Shown: in pieces, positions 18,573 to 26,645 of the stretch
Position numbering within the stretch: the stretch's first letter is position 1
How the letters are laid out: every line of letters begins with the position of its first letter
Source of the DNA: JAFDZW01 sp964404255
Lineage (GTDB): Bacteria > Bacteroidota > Ignavibacteria > Palsa-1295
Reading direction: 5' to 3'
Length of the DNA stretch: 64,000 nucleotides
Assembly: GCA_964404255.1 (NCBI GenBank)
Contig: CAYOJJ010000003.1
Location: forward strand, 62,001-126,000
Notes under the pieces: model-generated
Seen by the model: the letters and a program-made list of their open reading frames with translations, nothing else
The model's database searches: none
What the model was told of the DNA's origin: nothing
Position numbers and translations under genes: made by a program

Positions 18573-19234
18573 TGAAAGTTACCCTCTTATCCGAACCGCA
18601 GCATGGTGTAGCACTCACCCAGTTCTTCACCGCCAATCCGAATATCGAATTGGTGCAAAGCGGCGCCGAAGTGGTTATTGACGGACAGTTTTTCGATCTC
18701 TCGGAAAAATATTCGAACGTGCAGTCGTTCGTCTCGAAGGATGCCATCCTCATTACGAATACGCTTACCGCACCTGCTACGGCGATTGCGCGTAACGTTC
18801 TTGGATTTAAGCGTATTATTGGTGTACCGATGATACCATCGGAACTAGCTACGCAAAAAGCGATCGAGTTCTCGCTTCCTTATCAGCAGGAAGCTGCAAG
18901 CGAAGACGCTGAACTGGTTAAAACACTGTTTGCAAAAGAGGCAGAGCAGATCGGTGATTGTGTAGCCGGAGTATTTCCGCGCACGATTGCAATGATCATC
19001 AACGAAGGCGCCTTTGCCGTGCAGGAGAAGGTTGCCACCGCCGCCGATATCGATCAGGCAATGAAGCTCGGCACTAACTATCCAAAAGGCCCGCTGACCT
19101 GGTGTGATGAGATCGGCGCGTATGTGATCGTTTCTATTCTCGAAGCTTTGCAGGTAGAATACGGATACGATCGCTATAAGATCGCTCCGCTGCTTCGCTT
19201 GAATGCCGAAGCCGGAAAGAAATTCCTGGCCTAA
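18572..19234 (+). CDS. Degenerate 3-hydroxyacyl-CoA dehydrogenase-like protein
   Basis: 220 residues. The C-terminal half (about 125-220) matches the 3-hydroxyacyl-CoA dehydrogenase C-terminal domain: INEGAFAVQEKVATAADIDQ, GTNYPKGPLTWCDEIG and the final PLLRLNAEAGKKF. The N-terminal half keeps faint traces of the NAD-binding domain (ILITNTLTAPATAIA, RIIGVPMIP), but there is no GxGxxG loop, and the catalytic His of the usual GxHFFNP block is replaced (IGVPMIP). It overlaps the end of purK by 1 base. It is probably not an NAD-dependent dehydrogenase; a structural or binding role is possible. No truncating frameshift is visible. Confidence 0.75.
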   Translation: MKVTLLSEPQHGVALTQFFTANPNIELVQSGAEVVIDGQFFDLSEKYSNVQSFVSKDAILITNTLTAPATAIARNVLGFKRIIGVPMIPSELATQKAIEFSLPYQQEAASEDAELVKTLFAKEAEQIGDCVAGVFPRTIAMIINEGAFAVQEKVATAADIDQAMKLGTNYPKGPLTWCDEIGAYVIVSILEALQVEYGYDRYKIAPLLRLNAEAGKKFLA

Positions 19235-19266
19235 GCGCCCCCACGATTTTACAATTTATTTAACGT

Positions 19267-20121
19267 ATGATTGCCTTTCTTGGAATGGGTCTGTTAGGGT
19301 CGAACTTCGTTCGCGCCCTTCGTAATCGTAATGTAGATGTACAGGTATGGAATCGCACGGCTTCCAAAGCGAAAGCACTGGAAGAAGTTGGCGCCAAATC
19401 CTTTGAATCGGTTGCCGATGCCGTCAAGGGTGCCGAGCGCATTCATATTGTCGTCTCCGACGATGCTGCAGTCGATGCCGTACTTGCCGAAGCCAGTGCT
19501 TCGTTCTCACCGAATGTTATTATCGTCGATCATACCACAACGTCTGCCAGTGGTGCCGCTCGCCGCAGTAAAGACTTTGCAGCAAAAGGCATTCGCTACA
19601 TTCATGCTCCCGTTTTCATGGGACCGATGAACGCTCTCGAAGCTTCAGGCACGATGCTTATTAGTGGCGATCAGGAATTAGTAAAAGAACTGACGCCGGA
19701 GTTATCGCAGATGACCGGCTCATTGATGAATCTTGGTAGTGATCCGGCAAAAGCTGCAGCCTTCAAACTGCTTGGCAATCATTTTCTTATTACGCTTACC
19801 GGCGGTATTGCCGATACGTTTGCACTGGCAAAATCGCTCGGTGTTGACAATGAAGAAGTCGCAAATCTCTTCCAGGTCTTTAACCCGGGTACTTCTATAC
19901 CGGCGCGTGTAAAGCGTATGCTTATGGCCGATTACGATAACCCGACGTGGGAATTATCGATGGCCCGCAAAGATGCGCGCTTAATGATCGAAGAAGCGCA
20001 TCGCGCAAATATCGATCTCGGTGTGATCTCTGCTATTGCCTCGGATATGGATACGCTCATTGCCGAAGGCCATGGTGGTGCCGATTGGACGATCATCGCT
20101 AAAGACGCCATCACGAAATAA
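19267..20121 (+). CDS. 3-hydroxyisobutyrate dehydrogenase family oxidoreductase
   Basis: 284 residues. Beta-hydroxyacid dehydrogenase fold: N-terminal Rossmann loop FLGMGLLGSNFVRAL at 4-18, VWNRTASKAKAL (NADP-type phosphate contact is plausible from N-R-T), DHTTTSASGA near 92, and the catalytic Lys in AAFKLLGNHFL near 160. The usual substrate loop DAPVSGG is replaced by HAPVFMGPMNALEASG near 116-131, so the substrate is probably not classical 3-hydroxyisobutyrate. Candidates include short hydroxyacids or a succinic semialdehyde/glyoxylate reductase role. It lies between the degenerate dehydrogenase and a thiolase. Confidence 0.85.
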   Translation: MIAFLGMGLLGSNFVRALRNRNVDVQVWNRTASKAKALEEVGAKSFESVADAVKGAERIHIVVSDDAAVDAVLAEASASFSPNVIIVDHTTTSASGAARRSKDFAAKGIRYIHAPVFMGPMNALEASGTMLISGDQELVKELTPELSQMTGSLMNLGSDPAKAAAFKLLGNHFLITLTGGIADTFALAKSLGVDNEEVANLFQVFNPGTSIPARVKRMLMADYDNPTWELSMARKDARLMIEEAHRANIDLGVISAIASDMDTLIAEGHGGADWTIIAKDAITK

Positions 20122-20139
20122 TTTTACGTTACTACGACT

Positions 20140-21342
20140 ATGAATACCGCCTATATTATTGCTGCCTGCCGTACCCCATTCGGAAAATACGGTGGCTCAT
20201 TAAAAGATGTTCGTCCCGACGATCTGGCCGGCCTCGTGATCAAAGAGGCTGTTCGCCGCGCCGGTATCGATCCCATGGAGATCGATGATATCATGATCGG
20301 TTGTGCTAATCAGGCCGGTGAAGATAATCGTAACATTGCGCGTATGGGTGTGCTGCTTGCCGGTTTGCCGGAGCGTGTGCCTGCTACAACCGTTAACCGT
20401 CTCTGTGGCTCATCGCTTGATACCGTAATCCAGGCTTCGAGAGCAATCATGGCCGGTGAAGCAAACATCATCGTTGCCGGTGGTGTGGAATCGATGACGC
20501 GCGCGCCATACTCGTTACCAAAAAATGTATCCGGTGCTGCACTCTTTGGAAATCTTACCGCCTACGATACAGCACTCGGTTGGAGATATCCGAATCCGAG
20601 AATGGAAAAAATGTTTCCGCTCGAATCCATGGGCGAAACGGGTGAGAATGTTGCCGAGCAATGGAAGGTATCGCGCGAAGATCAGGATCAGTTCGCCTAT
20701 GAATCTCATCAGCGCGCAATCGCTGCTCAGGATAAGGGTATCTACGATGAAGAGATCGTTGCAGTAGAAATTCCGCAGCGCAAAGGTGATCCGATCATTG
20801 TCTCTAAAGACGAACAGCCGCGCCGCGATACGAGCCTCGATAAATTAGCAAAGCTCTCCGGTGCTTTCCGCAAAGGCGGCAGCGTAACGGCTGGCAATTC
20901 CAGCAGCCTCAACGATGGAGCAAGCGCTGTGATCGTTGCAAGCGAAGCCGTTGTAAAGAAGCTTGGCATCGAGCCGCTTGGCCGCTATGTTGCTTCGGGC
21001 GTCGAAGGTTTATCGCCGCGCACGATGGGTATGGGCCCGGTTCATGCGGTAAATAAAATTCTTGCCAAGACAGGCTTAAACATTTCCGATATCGATCTCT
21101 TCGAGCTTAACGAAGCGTTTGCTTCGCAAAGCCTTGCCGTGATAAGAGAGTTGGGCCTCGATCCGGCAAAAGTAAATGTCAATGGCGGCGCTATTGCAAT
21201 TGGGCATCCACTGGGTGCGAGTGGCGGCCGCTTAGTGGGCACGCTGCTTAATGAGATGAAACGCCGTAATCTAAAACGCGGTATCGCTACGATGTGCATC
21301 GGGGTCGGCCAGGGCATCGGCGCTATGTTCGAGCGCGATTGA
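20140..21342 (+). CDS. Acetyl-CoA acyltransferase (thiolase, 3-oxoadipyl-CoA/beta-ketothiolase type)
   Basis: 400 residues, full length. Thiolytic cleavage of 3-oxoacyl-CoA. Catalytic Cys89 (NRLCGSS), His356 (GHPLGASG) and Cys386 (CIGVGQG) are all present. The block ALGWRYPNPRM near 144-155 and ESMGETGENVAEQW resemble 3-oxoadipyl-CoA thiolases (PcaF/PaaJ), but FadA-type enzymes cannot be excluded. It is the last gene of the plus-strand run and is followed by a terminator-like hairpin at 21384-21414. Confidence 0.92.
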   Translation: MNTAYIIAACRTPFGKYGGSLKDVRPDDLAGLVIKEAVRRAGIDPMEIDDIMIGCANQAGEDNRNIARMGVLLAGLPERVPATTVNRLCGSSLDTVIQASRAIMAGEANIIVAGGVESMTRAPYSLPKNVSGAALFGNLTAYDTALGWRYPNPRMEKMFPLESMGETGENVAEQWKVSREDQDQFAYESHQRAIAAQDKGIYDEEIVAVEIPQRKGDPIIVSKDEQPRRDTSLDKLAKLSGAFRKGGSVTAGNSSSLNDGASAVIVASEAVVKKLGIEPLGRYVASGVEGLSPRTMGMGPVHAVNKILAKTGLNISDIDLFELNEAFASQSLAVIRELGLDPAKVNVNGGAIAIGHPLGASGGRLVGTLLNEMKRRNLKRGIATMCIGVGQGIGAMFERD

Positions 21343-21357
21343 TTATATAACTACTTA

Positions 21358-21414
21358 GCCTCGTAGAGGCAAAAGCTACATAGCCCCGTGTACCAGCGCG
21401 GGGTGTTGTTTTTG
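21358..21414 (+). terminator. Hairpins after the thiolase gene, second followed by T-rich tail
   Basis: A small hairpin GCCTC-GTA-GAGGC (21358-21370) is followed by CCCCG (21384-21388) pairing with CGGGG (21399-21403) and then TGTTGTTTTTG. The second is a plausible intrinsic terminator for the thiolase operon; both also look like dispersed-repeat modules. Confidence 0.5.
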
Positions 21415-21419
21415 TAAAA

Positions 21420-21515
21420 GATTCAAAGCTCTGTAGGAGCGACAAAATATTAAAGGCTGCGTAAGACGGTTGGTTAGGACGTCGAGGGATTCCTCGCTTC
21501 GCTCGGAATGACAGG
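21420..21515. repeat. REP-like intergenic hairpin repeats
   Basis: Non-coding. It contains AAAGCTCTGTAGGAGCGACA near 21425, a word typical of dispersed repeats in Bacteroidota genomes (recollection, not searched). At 21484-21512 the sequence CGAGG-GATT-CCTCG forms a hairpin, overlapping GATTCC...GGAATG around a CGCTTCG core. A diverged copy of the second module (GATTCnTCG...CGCTCGGAATGAC) occurs at 26268-26291. Confidence 0.5.
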
Positions 21516-21538
21516 CTTATTGTAGAATATTTTAAAAT

Positions 21539-21580
21539 AAAAAAGCGACTCGTATTTCTACAGGCCGCTTTTTATTTTTT
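21539..21580. terminator. Bidirectional terminator-like hairpin
   Basis: AAAAAGCG (about 21539-21546) pairs with CGCTTTTT (21566-21573) across a 19-base loop and is flanked by A-runs on one side and T-runs on the other. It can serve the minus-strand cargo gene that ends at 21591 and any plus-strand read-through. Confidence 0.6.
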
Positions 21581-21590
21581 AATACTTCTT

Positions 21591-24500
21591 TTATCGAACG
21601 ATCTGCAATTTACCTTCGGCTACGATTCCCTTTTCATCGGAGACTCGAACCACGTAGGTGCCGTTCTGTACCGAAGCCGGCAGCATGATCTCTGCCGATA
21701 TATCCTGAATGCGCTCCATGAATAAGTGCTTTCCGTTTATATCGAAGAGCTCGATATCACAGGCGGAAGCGCTTGTCTTATCAAGCTGAAGTTTGAAGGA
21801 ATGCGAAGCCGGATTCGGATAGATCGAAAGCGCTTGCAGCGGTGCACCGCTTCGGGCGACACTGTTTATTTGTTCAGCATTAAGGTCGGAAATATCCAAC
21901 GCCCAGGCGGAGCGGCCATGCGTACCTGCTATGAGCCAGTTCTTGTACATCGTTAACGATCCAACTACCAGGTTTGGCATTCCGGTACCGAGCTGCGACC
22001 AGTTAGCGCCGCCATTGGTTGTTACGAAGACTCCGACATCCATTGCTACAATTAAGCATTGGTTCTTTTTTAATGGGTCGCCATGTTCGGCCAGCGAATC
22101 GATCACAAAAGCATCGATAGGAGCATTCGGCAAATTGCCTGATATGCTCACCCATTTTTTTGCATTGGTCGTTTTATATAAATGACCTCCGGCATTGAAA
22201 CCGGAAAAGCCGATGAAGGCCGTGAGAGAATCTGTGCGGTCGCATTCTATCCAGGCCGGTGTCAAACCGGGTAACCCACTGGAATCGGCACGTACCCACG
22301 TAGGAACAGAATCGATACTCAATGAAGGATTATACGTTGTTCTCCAGAGAACACGATTTCCATTAAGTATTCCGGCGGCCCATAGCATCGGGCGGTTTTT
22401 TTCATCGCGAATGCCCAGACCTATGGCTTCAATATTACCATAGTACCAGGCTTTAGGATCATTCGGCTTTCCGGTAAGCTGGGGTGACCATTTTCTGATC
22501 ACGGTCGCACTATCCGGATCACTAAAGCTTAAGGTAGCTTTGTAAATTGCTGTTCTTCCGGTATAAAGATCGACGCCATTTTGCTTATCGAGAAATACTG
22601 GCGGAATAAAGCCGCAAGCCTCCGATGAATCCGTAATTCCGCGGCGCCTGGCAATCACCGAAAGATCGAACCACTTCTTGGTATTCGGATCGTTCTTCCC
22701 GTTATCACTAAAGAGATTCGGACGAAGGGAATCCAAGGTGTTACGGAAATAAATTTTTCCGAGCTGGATATTCGTAATAATATGGTTCTTATTATTCGGA
22801 TCGGCCTGAGCAAAACCGCCATCGCCACGATTGATCCAATCCCAATCGGTATTTGCAGAAAATCCTTTACCGACACTACCATTATCCTGCGTGCCACCGA
22901 ATACTTTCAAGGAGTCAGCCGGGAATGAAGCAGGAAGTGAAGCCATGCCTGCGGCCCAGGGCTCAAGATGATAGAACATCGTGATCGGCAGACCCTTCAT
23001 CTGCACCCAATGAGCACCATAATCGGTAGTATTAAATACGCCGCCGTCCTGACCGTTGAGCAGATCGTTTCCGCTCGAAGCAGCCGTAAAGGCAAGAGCG
23101 TGCTGATCCGAATGTTGGGAGCGGTCGTTTGCAAAGTAGTGCGGATAGGCATTGGAGATATTGGTCCAATGAGCGCCTCCATCCGACGTTTTAAGTACAT
23201 CGATACCACCGATCACGATTTCATCGGGCCGCTTCGGATTAGCAATAATCACATTATTATAGCTGCCCTGCTTATTGAAGAAATCAACACTATCGATATT
23301 ATTGCCGAGGAATGGAAGTCGATACGTTGAATCGAGAACCGTCGTCCAGCTTACTTCCGGGTCGGTGGTCTTAAAAAGCGCACAGAAGTTATCGGCCAGC
23401 GCATACCCTGTTACTGGATCCTTATCGGTTTTCGAAGCAAGAGAATAGAGGGTCGGTTTACCTGGAGTATTAACCCAACAGAGCGAAGTACGGCTTTGCC
23501 GCTTGAACGTCTTTCCGTTAATGTATCCGATGCCAGGTAAAGTATCGATACGTTTCCAGGTCTGACCACCATCTCTGGTTCTCCAGAGGCCATTATAAGG
23601 CAGGTTCGTTGTCGTAGTCAGGCTGGTAAACTTCTGCCACATCGCGGCGACAAGATCATGAGGATCGGTCGGATTCATTGCCAGGTCGTTTGCGGCGACC
23701 GGAGGAGAATTTTTTCCGGTACCCGAACGGACTAATAACGAACGCTGCCAGGTAGCACCGTAATCGACGGACATCCATATTCCCCGGTTTGAATCGGCTG
23801 TCGTATTTGGGCCGGGCACGCAGACATAAATAGTGTCTTTGCTCGCTGGGCTTACAATAATCTTCGAAACATACTGCGTCTTTTCAAGACCAAGTAATTT
23901 CCATGACGCTCCGGCATCAGTACTGCGCCATAACCCATTGCCCGGATAGCTATCGGCACTACCGTTGCATTCTCCCATCCCTATGTAGATCGTATTGGAG
24001 TTATGCGGATCGATCGTTATACAACCCACCGAGATTGCAGAAAAAGTATCGGTAAGCGATTGCCAGCTTGTTCCGTGGTCGGTGGTCTTCCACAACCCAC
24101 CGGCTGCCGCACCAACATAGAAGGTATTGGAATCCGTCGGATGGGTCGCCAGCGCCGTAACGCGACCACCGATCTTAAAGGGGCCGATACATTGCCAATC
24201 GGTAGAAGCCTGCGTGAAGGATTTTCTGTTATCGAGGCGATAAACGGGCAAGCGCCGAGCTTCAGCCAAAGCATTCGGATAGGCCGAAGGTTCGATGTCT
24301 TCATTCGGAAAAGCCCGCTTACGATACCAATCGAAATTACGATCTTCGCCCTCCGAACCGGGCAGAGGATAATCCCTCTTAATTGCTTCTTCTTCCGGCT
24401 TATGGACGATGATCTTGCTCTTCACCGATCTATCGAGTTCGCTTTTTGGAACCCGCCCGGTATGGTTCTTGCCCTTTCGGGTATGGTGCTTACCTTTTGT

Positions 24501-24608
24501 CTTTTTGACGTGAACAATATGCTTTTTCGGGTGTCGTTTTGCCTCCGATAATTTCGGAGAGAAAACGATGCCCGAAAGAGCGATCACGATCGCTAAAAAT
24601 ATTCTCAT
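21591..24608 (-). CDS. T9SS-sorted secreted beta-propeller protein (sortilin/BNR type)
   Basis: 1,005 residues. Signal peptide at 1-23 (IFLAIVIALSGIVFSPKLSEA). Residues about 24-75 are an unusual His/Lys-rich tract (KRHPKKHIVHVKKTKGKHH). The rest carries repeated BNR/Asp-box motifs typical of sialidase/VPS10-type propellers: GLWKTTDHGTSWQSL, GLWRSTDAGASWKLL, GLWRTRDGGQTWKRI, VFNTTDYGAHWVQM, VFVTTNGGANWSQL. The last 75 residues are a T9SS type A sorting domain (SIYPNPASHSFKL, then GTYVVRVSD). Sialidase activity is not implied; such proteins are usually called glycosyl hydrolases by default. Exported and probably surface-bound. Confidence 0.88.
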   Translation of the reverse strand: MRIFLAIVIALSGIVFSPKLSEAKRHPKKHIVHVKKTKGKHHTRKGKNHTGRVPKSELDRSVKSKIIVHKPEEEAIKRDYPLPGSEGEDRNFDWYRKRAFPNEDIEPSAYPNALAEARRLPVYRLDNRKSFTQASTDWQCIGPFKIGGRVTALATHPTDSNTFYVGAAAGGLWKTTDHGTSWQSLTDTFSAISVGCITIDPHNSNTIYIGMGECNGSADSYPGNGLWRSTDAGASWKLLGLEKTQYVSKIIVSPASKDTIYVCVPGPNTTADSNRGIWMSVDYGATWQRSLLVRSGTGKNSPPVAANDLAMNPTDPHDLVAAMWQKFTSLTTTTNLPYNGLWRTRDGGQTWKRIDTLPGIGYINGKTFKRQSRTSLCWVNTPGKPTLYSLASKTDKDPVTGYALADNFCALFKTTDPEVSWTTVLDSTYRLPFLGNNIDSVDFFNKQGSYNNVIIANPKRPDEIVIGGIDVLKTSDGGAHWTNISNAYPHYFANDRSQHSDQHALAFTAASSGNDLLNGQDGGVFNTTDYGAHWVQMKGLPITMFYHLEPWAAGMASLPASFPADSLKVFGGTQDNGSVGKGFSANTDWDWINRGDGGFAQADPNNKNHIITNIQLGKIYFRNTLDSLRPNLFSDNGKNDPNTKKWFDLSVIARRRGITDSSEACGFIPPVFLDKQNGVDLYTGRTAIYKATLSFSDPDSATVIRKWSPQLTGKPNDPKAWYYGNIEAIGLGIRDEKNRPMLWAAGILNGNRVLWRTTYNPSLSIDSVPTWVRADSSGLPGLTPAWIECDRTDSLTAFIGFSGFNAGGHLYKTTNAKKWVSISGNLPNAPIDAFVIDSLAEHGDPLKKNQCLIVAMDVGVFVTTNGGANWSQLGTGMPNLVVGSLTMYKNWLIAGTHGRSAWALDISDLNAEQINSVARSGAPLQALSIYPNPASHSFKLQLDKTSASACDIELFDINGKHLFMERIQDISAEIMLPASVQNGTYVVRVSDEKGIVAEGKLQIVR

Positions 24609-24722
24609 AGTTATAAATAAGATAGTCTTAATACAACCCTAAAATCCTTAAAAATATCATTATTTTATCATGTCCACCCCGTATAAATGCCAGGGGAACC
24701 AAGCCATAAGGAAAAAGCCTAA

Positions 24723-26234
24723 GTGATAGCTATGGTAATGAGAATTTTTGTAATTGCAGTATTACTGGCCATCGGCTCGGCCGAGGTACGTTCGCAGATC
24801 GAAAAATTGCCGCCCACGGTAAACGATCCGAGTTATGGTGAGGTATTACCCGTTATCAGCCCCGATGGCTCACGGTTATATTTTGCCCGCCCACGTCAAT
24901 CGATCACCGGCGAAACGGTCGTCGATATCTGGGTAAGCCAGCATACACCGGAGGATTCCTTTATGCTTGCCAATGCGGTAAGCGGCAAACTTGCTTCGCG
25001 CTATGGCATTGCCGTTACCAGCGTTGCACCTGATAATAATACGCTGTTTCTTATCGGCAAGCTTCGTGAGGATACCCCGCCATCGGAACGTGTCATGGTC
25101 TCCTATCGCTCAAAAGAAGGATGGACTGCCCCTAAGCCGATAAAATTTCAATCGATCAAACAATTTGGCGATGTCGTCGATTATGCTTTTGGCCCGGACC
25201 AGCGTACCCTTATATTAAGCATGCAAAGCGATTCCACCCTTGGTGGAAGAGACCTCTATGTCTGCTTTCTCGATGACAGTACCGATAGCTGGACCCCGCC
25301 TTTATGGCTCGGCAAAGCCATTAACTCTGCGTACGACGAGATCACACCCTATCTTGCTGCCGATGGAAAGACGCTTTATTTTTCCAGCTCGCGTCCCGGG
25401 AGCATCGGGGAGCTCGATGTCTGGCGAGCCGAGCGGCTTGACGATAGCTGGAAGAAATGGTCTCCTGCCGAACATTTAAGTAATGCTATTAATCGCCCCG
25501 GCCGCACTTCTTTTTATACTGAAGATGCAGAAGGTAAATATTCTTATTTCGTCTGGCGCCAAAATACCTCTGCCCAACCGGCTATCTACCGCACAAAAGC
25601 ACCGTCGAGGATCATAGCGGTTACGCTCATTAAAGGACTCGTGAAAGATGAAACCGGTTCTCCGCTTGAATCGGAAATTCGCTATGAGCGCTTAAGCGAT
25701 GGGAAAACACTGGGTCTTGCCCATAGCGACCCGAAGACGGGTTCGTATCAGATCACCTTACCGGCCGGAGAATCGTACGCCATCTATGCAACGAAGAAAG
25801 GCTATCTCTCGACAAGCGAGCGCTTCGATGCCCGCGAAGTAAAAGCCTTCTCTGCGATCGAGCGTAATCTTACGCTTGTCAAGATAAAAGAGAATGCTGT
25901 AATACGGCTTAATAATATCTTCTTCGAGACTGACCGATCGACCTTGCTTTCCGAATCGTTTGCAGAATTAAATCGCCTTGCCGATATTATGAAACGCGAT
26001 GAAAGCCTGCGAATCTCTATTGAAGGCCATACCGATGCTACGGGCTCCCAGGATCATAACAAAAAACTCTCTGCCGCCCGGGCGCAGGCCGTAGTCGATT
26101 ATCTAAAGCAAAAAGGAATCGCCGAACCGAGATTACGATCCGAAGGTTTTGGCTCGGAGCGGCCTATTGCGACCAATGATACCGAAGAAGGAAAAGCGCA
26201 GAACCGCCGCGTCGAATTCCGAATTCTTAAATAA
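24723..26234 (+). CDS. OmpA-family protein with PD40 propeller and carboxypeptidase-regulatory domain
   Basis: 503 residues from GTG 24723 (AAGGAA 9 bases upstream); ATGs at 24732 and 24738 are alternatives, the latter giving a neat signal peptide (RIFVIAVLLAIGSAEVRSQ). PD40/TolB-like repeats occupy about 30-290 (VLPVISPDGSRLYFARPR, ITPYLAADGKTLYFSSSRPG). A carboxypeptidase-regulatory-like domain follows (VTLIKGLVKDETGSPLESEI, about 300-385), then an OmpA peptidoglycan-binding domain (NNIFFETDRSTLLSES, SIEGHTDATGS, NRRVEF). Predicted periplasmic, outer-membrane-associated and peptidoglycan-binding. It is the PorE architecture without TPR repeats. Convergent with a small lipoprotein 7 bases away. 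Confidence 0.9.
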   Translation: MIAMVMRIFVIAVLLAIGSAEVRSQIEKLPPTVNDPSYGEVLPVISPDGSRLYFARPRQSITGETVVDIWVSQHTPEDSFMLANAVSGKLASRYGIAVTSVAPDNNTLFLIGKLREDTPPSERVMVSYRSKEGWTAPKPIKFQSIKQFGDVVDYAFGPDQRTLILSMQSDSTLGGRDLYVCFLDDSTDSWTPPLWLGKAINSAYDEITPYLAADGKTLYFSSSRPGSIGELDVWRAERLDDSWKKWSPAEHLSNAINRPGRTSFYTEDAEGKYSYFVWRQNTSAQPAIYRTKAPSRIIAVTLIKGLVKDETGSPLESEIRYERLSDGKTLGLAHSDPKTGSYQITLPAGESYAIYATKKGYLSTSERFDAREVKAFSAIERNLTLVKIKENAVIRLNNIFFETDRSTLLSESFAELNRLADIMKRDESLRISIEGHTDATGSQDHNKKLSAARAQAVVDYLKQKGIAEPRLRSEGFGSERPIATNDTEEGKAQNRRVEFRILK

Positions 26235-26241
26235 GTGTATT

Positions 26242-26538
26242 TTATTTATCGGGAGCAGTAAAGATCAGATTCTTCGTGCGCTCGGAATGACTGCCGACGG
26301 CATGAAGCGTAAAGGTTTTCGGACCATCGAGCAATATCCGTACTCGGCCTGAATCTTTTGCGACGGGCTTTCCATCGAGCGTTACTTCATCGGCATTTTC
26401 AACTGTCCAATATAATGTTGCGCTATCGCCTTTGAACGGCGCTTCGGGGCGGGTATCGAATTTCACGATCTTCACAGTCGGGCCGCAGCTTATAAGCAGG
26501 CCTGCAATAACAAATAGCGGGAAAACGATCTTTTTCAT
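26242..26538 (-). CDS. Small lipoprotein with Ig-like fold
   Basis: 98 residues. Signal peptide with lipobox LLISC (Cys at 18). The body TLYWTVENADEVTLDGKPV with later RILLDGPKTFTLHAVG resembles short Ig-like modules seen in bacterial envelope proteins (WxVxNAdxVtldG). Function unknown. Its 3' end, coding for SHSERTKNLIF, overlaps a segment that resembles the intergenic REP-like repeat near 21488-21512. A TAnnTTTG box precedes it. Confidence 0.75.
   Translation of the reverse strand: MKKIVFPLFVIAGLLISCGPTVKIVKFDTRPEAPFKGDSATLYWTVENADEVTLDGKPVAKDSGRVRILLDGPKTFTLHAVGSHSERTKNLIFTAPDK
26268..26291. repeat. REP-like module inside a coding sequence
   Basis: This 24-base segment shares GATTC-n-TCG and an exact 13-base CGCTCGGAATGAC with the intergenic element at 21488-21512. 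It lies in frame in the C-terminal part of the small lipoprotein gene. Confidence 0.45.
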
Positions 26539-26553
26539 GGGTCTGGCTTTTTA

Positions 26554-26561
26554 CAAATATA
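26554..26561 (-). promoter_or_regulatory. -7 box of the small lipoprotein gene
   Basis: Minus strand TATATTTG matches TAnnTTTG exactly and lies 15 bases before the ATG, just downstream of the terminator of the preceding gene. No TTG was found at the -33 spacing, so the match is partial. Confidence 0.45.
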
Positions 26562-26593
26562 CTCGTTTCCGGCCATGTCCGGATTCAGTATAA

Positions 26594-26627
26594 TAAAAAA
26601 GGAACGGTTATAGCCGCTCTTTTTTTA
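26594..26627 (-). terminator. Terminator of the T9SS cargo gene at 26646
   Basis: AAAAAAGGAACGG and CCGCTCTTTTTTT can pair over 13 positions with one wobble and one mismatch, loop TTATAG. Flanked by A/T runs, so it may work on both strands. Confidence 0.65.
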
Positions 26628-26645
26628 TCAACCTCTCATACGTTG

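Noticed and set aside
21591..24608. Sialidase call from Asp-box repeats
   Set aside because: Asp-box propellers occur in many binding proteins, and the catalytic residues of sialidases could not be recognised.
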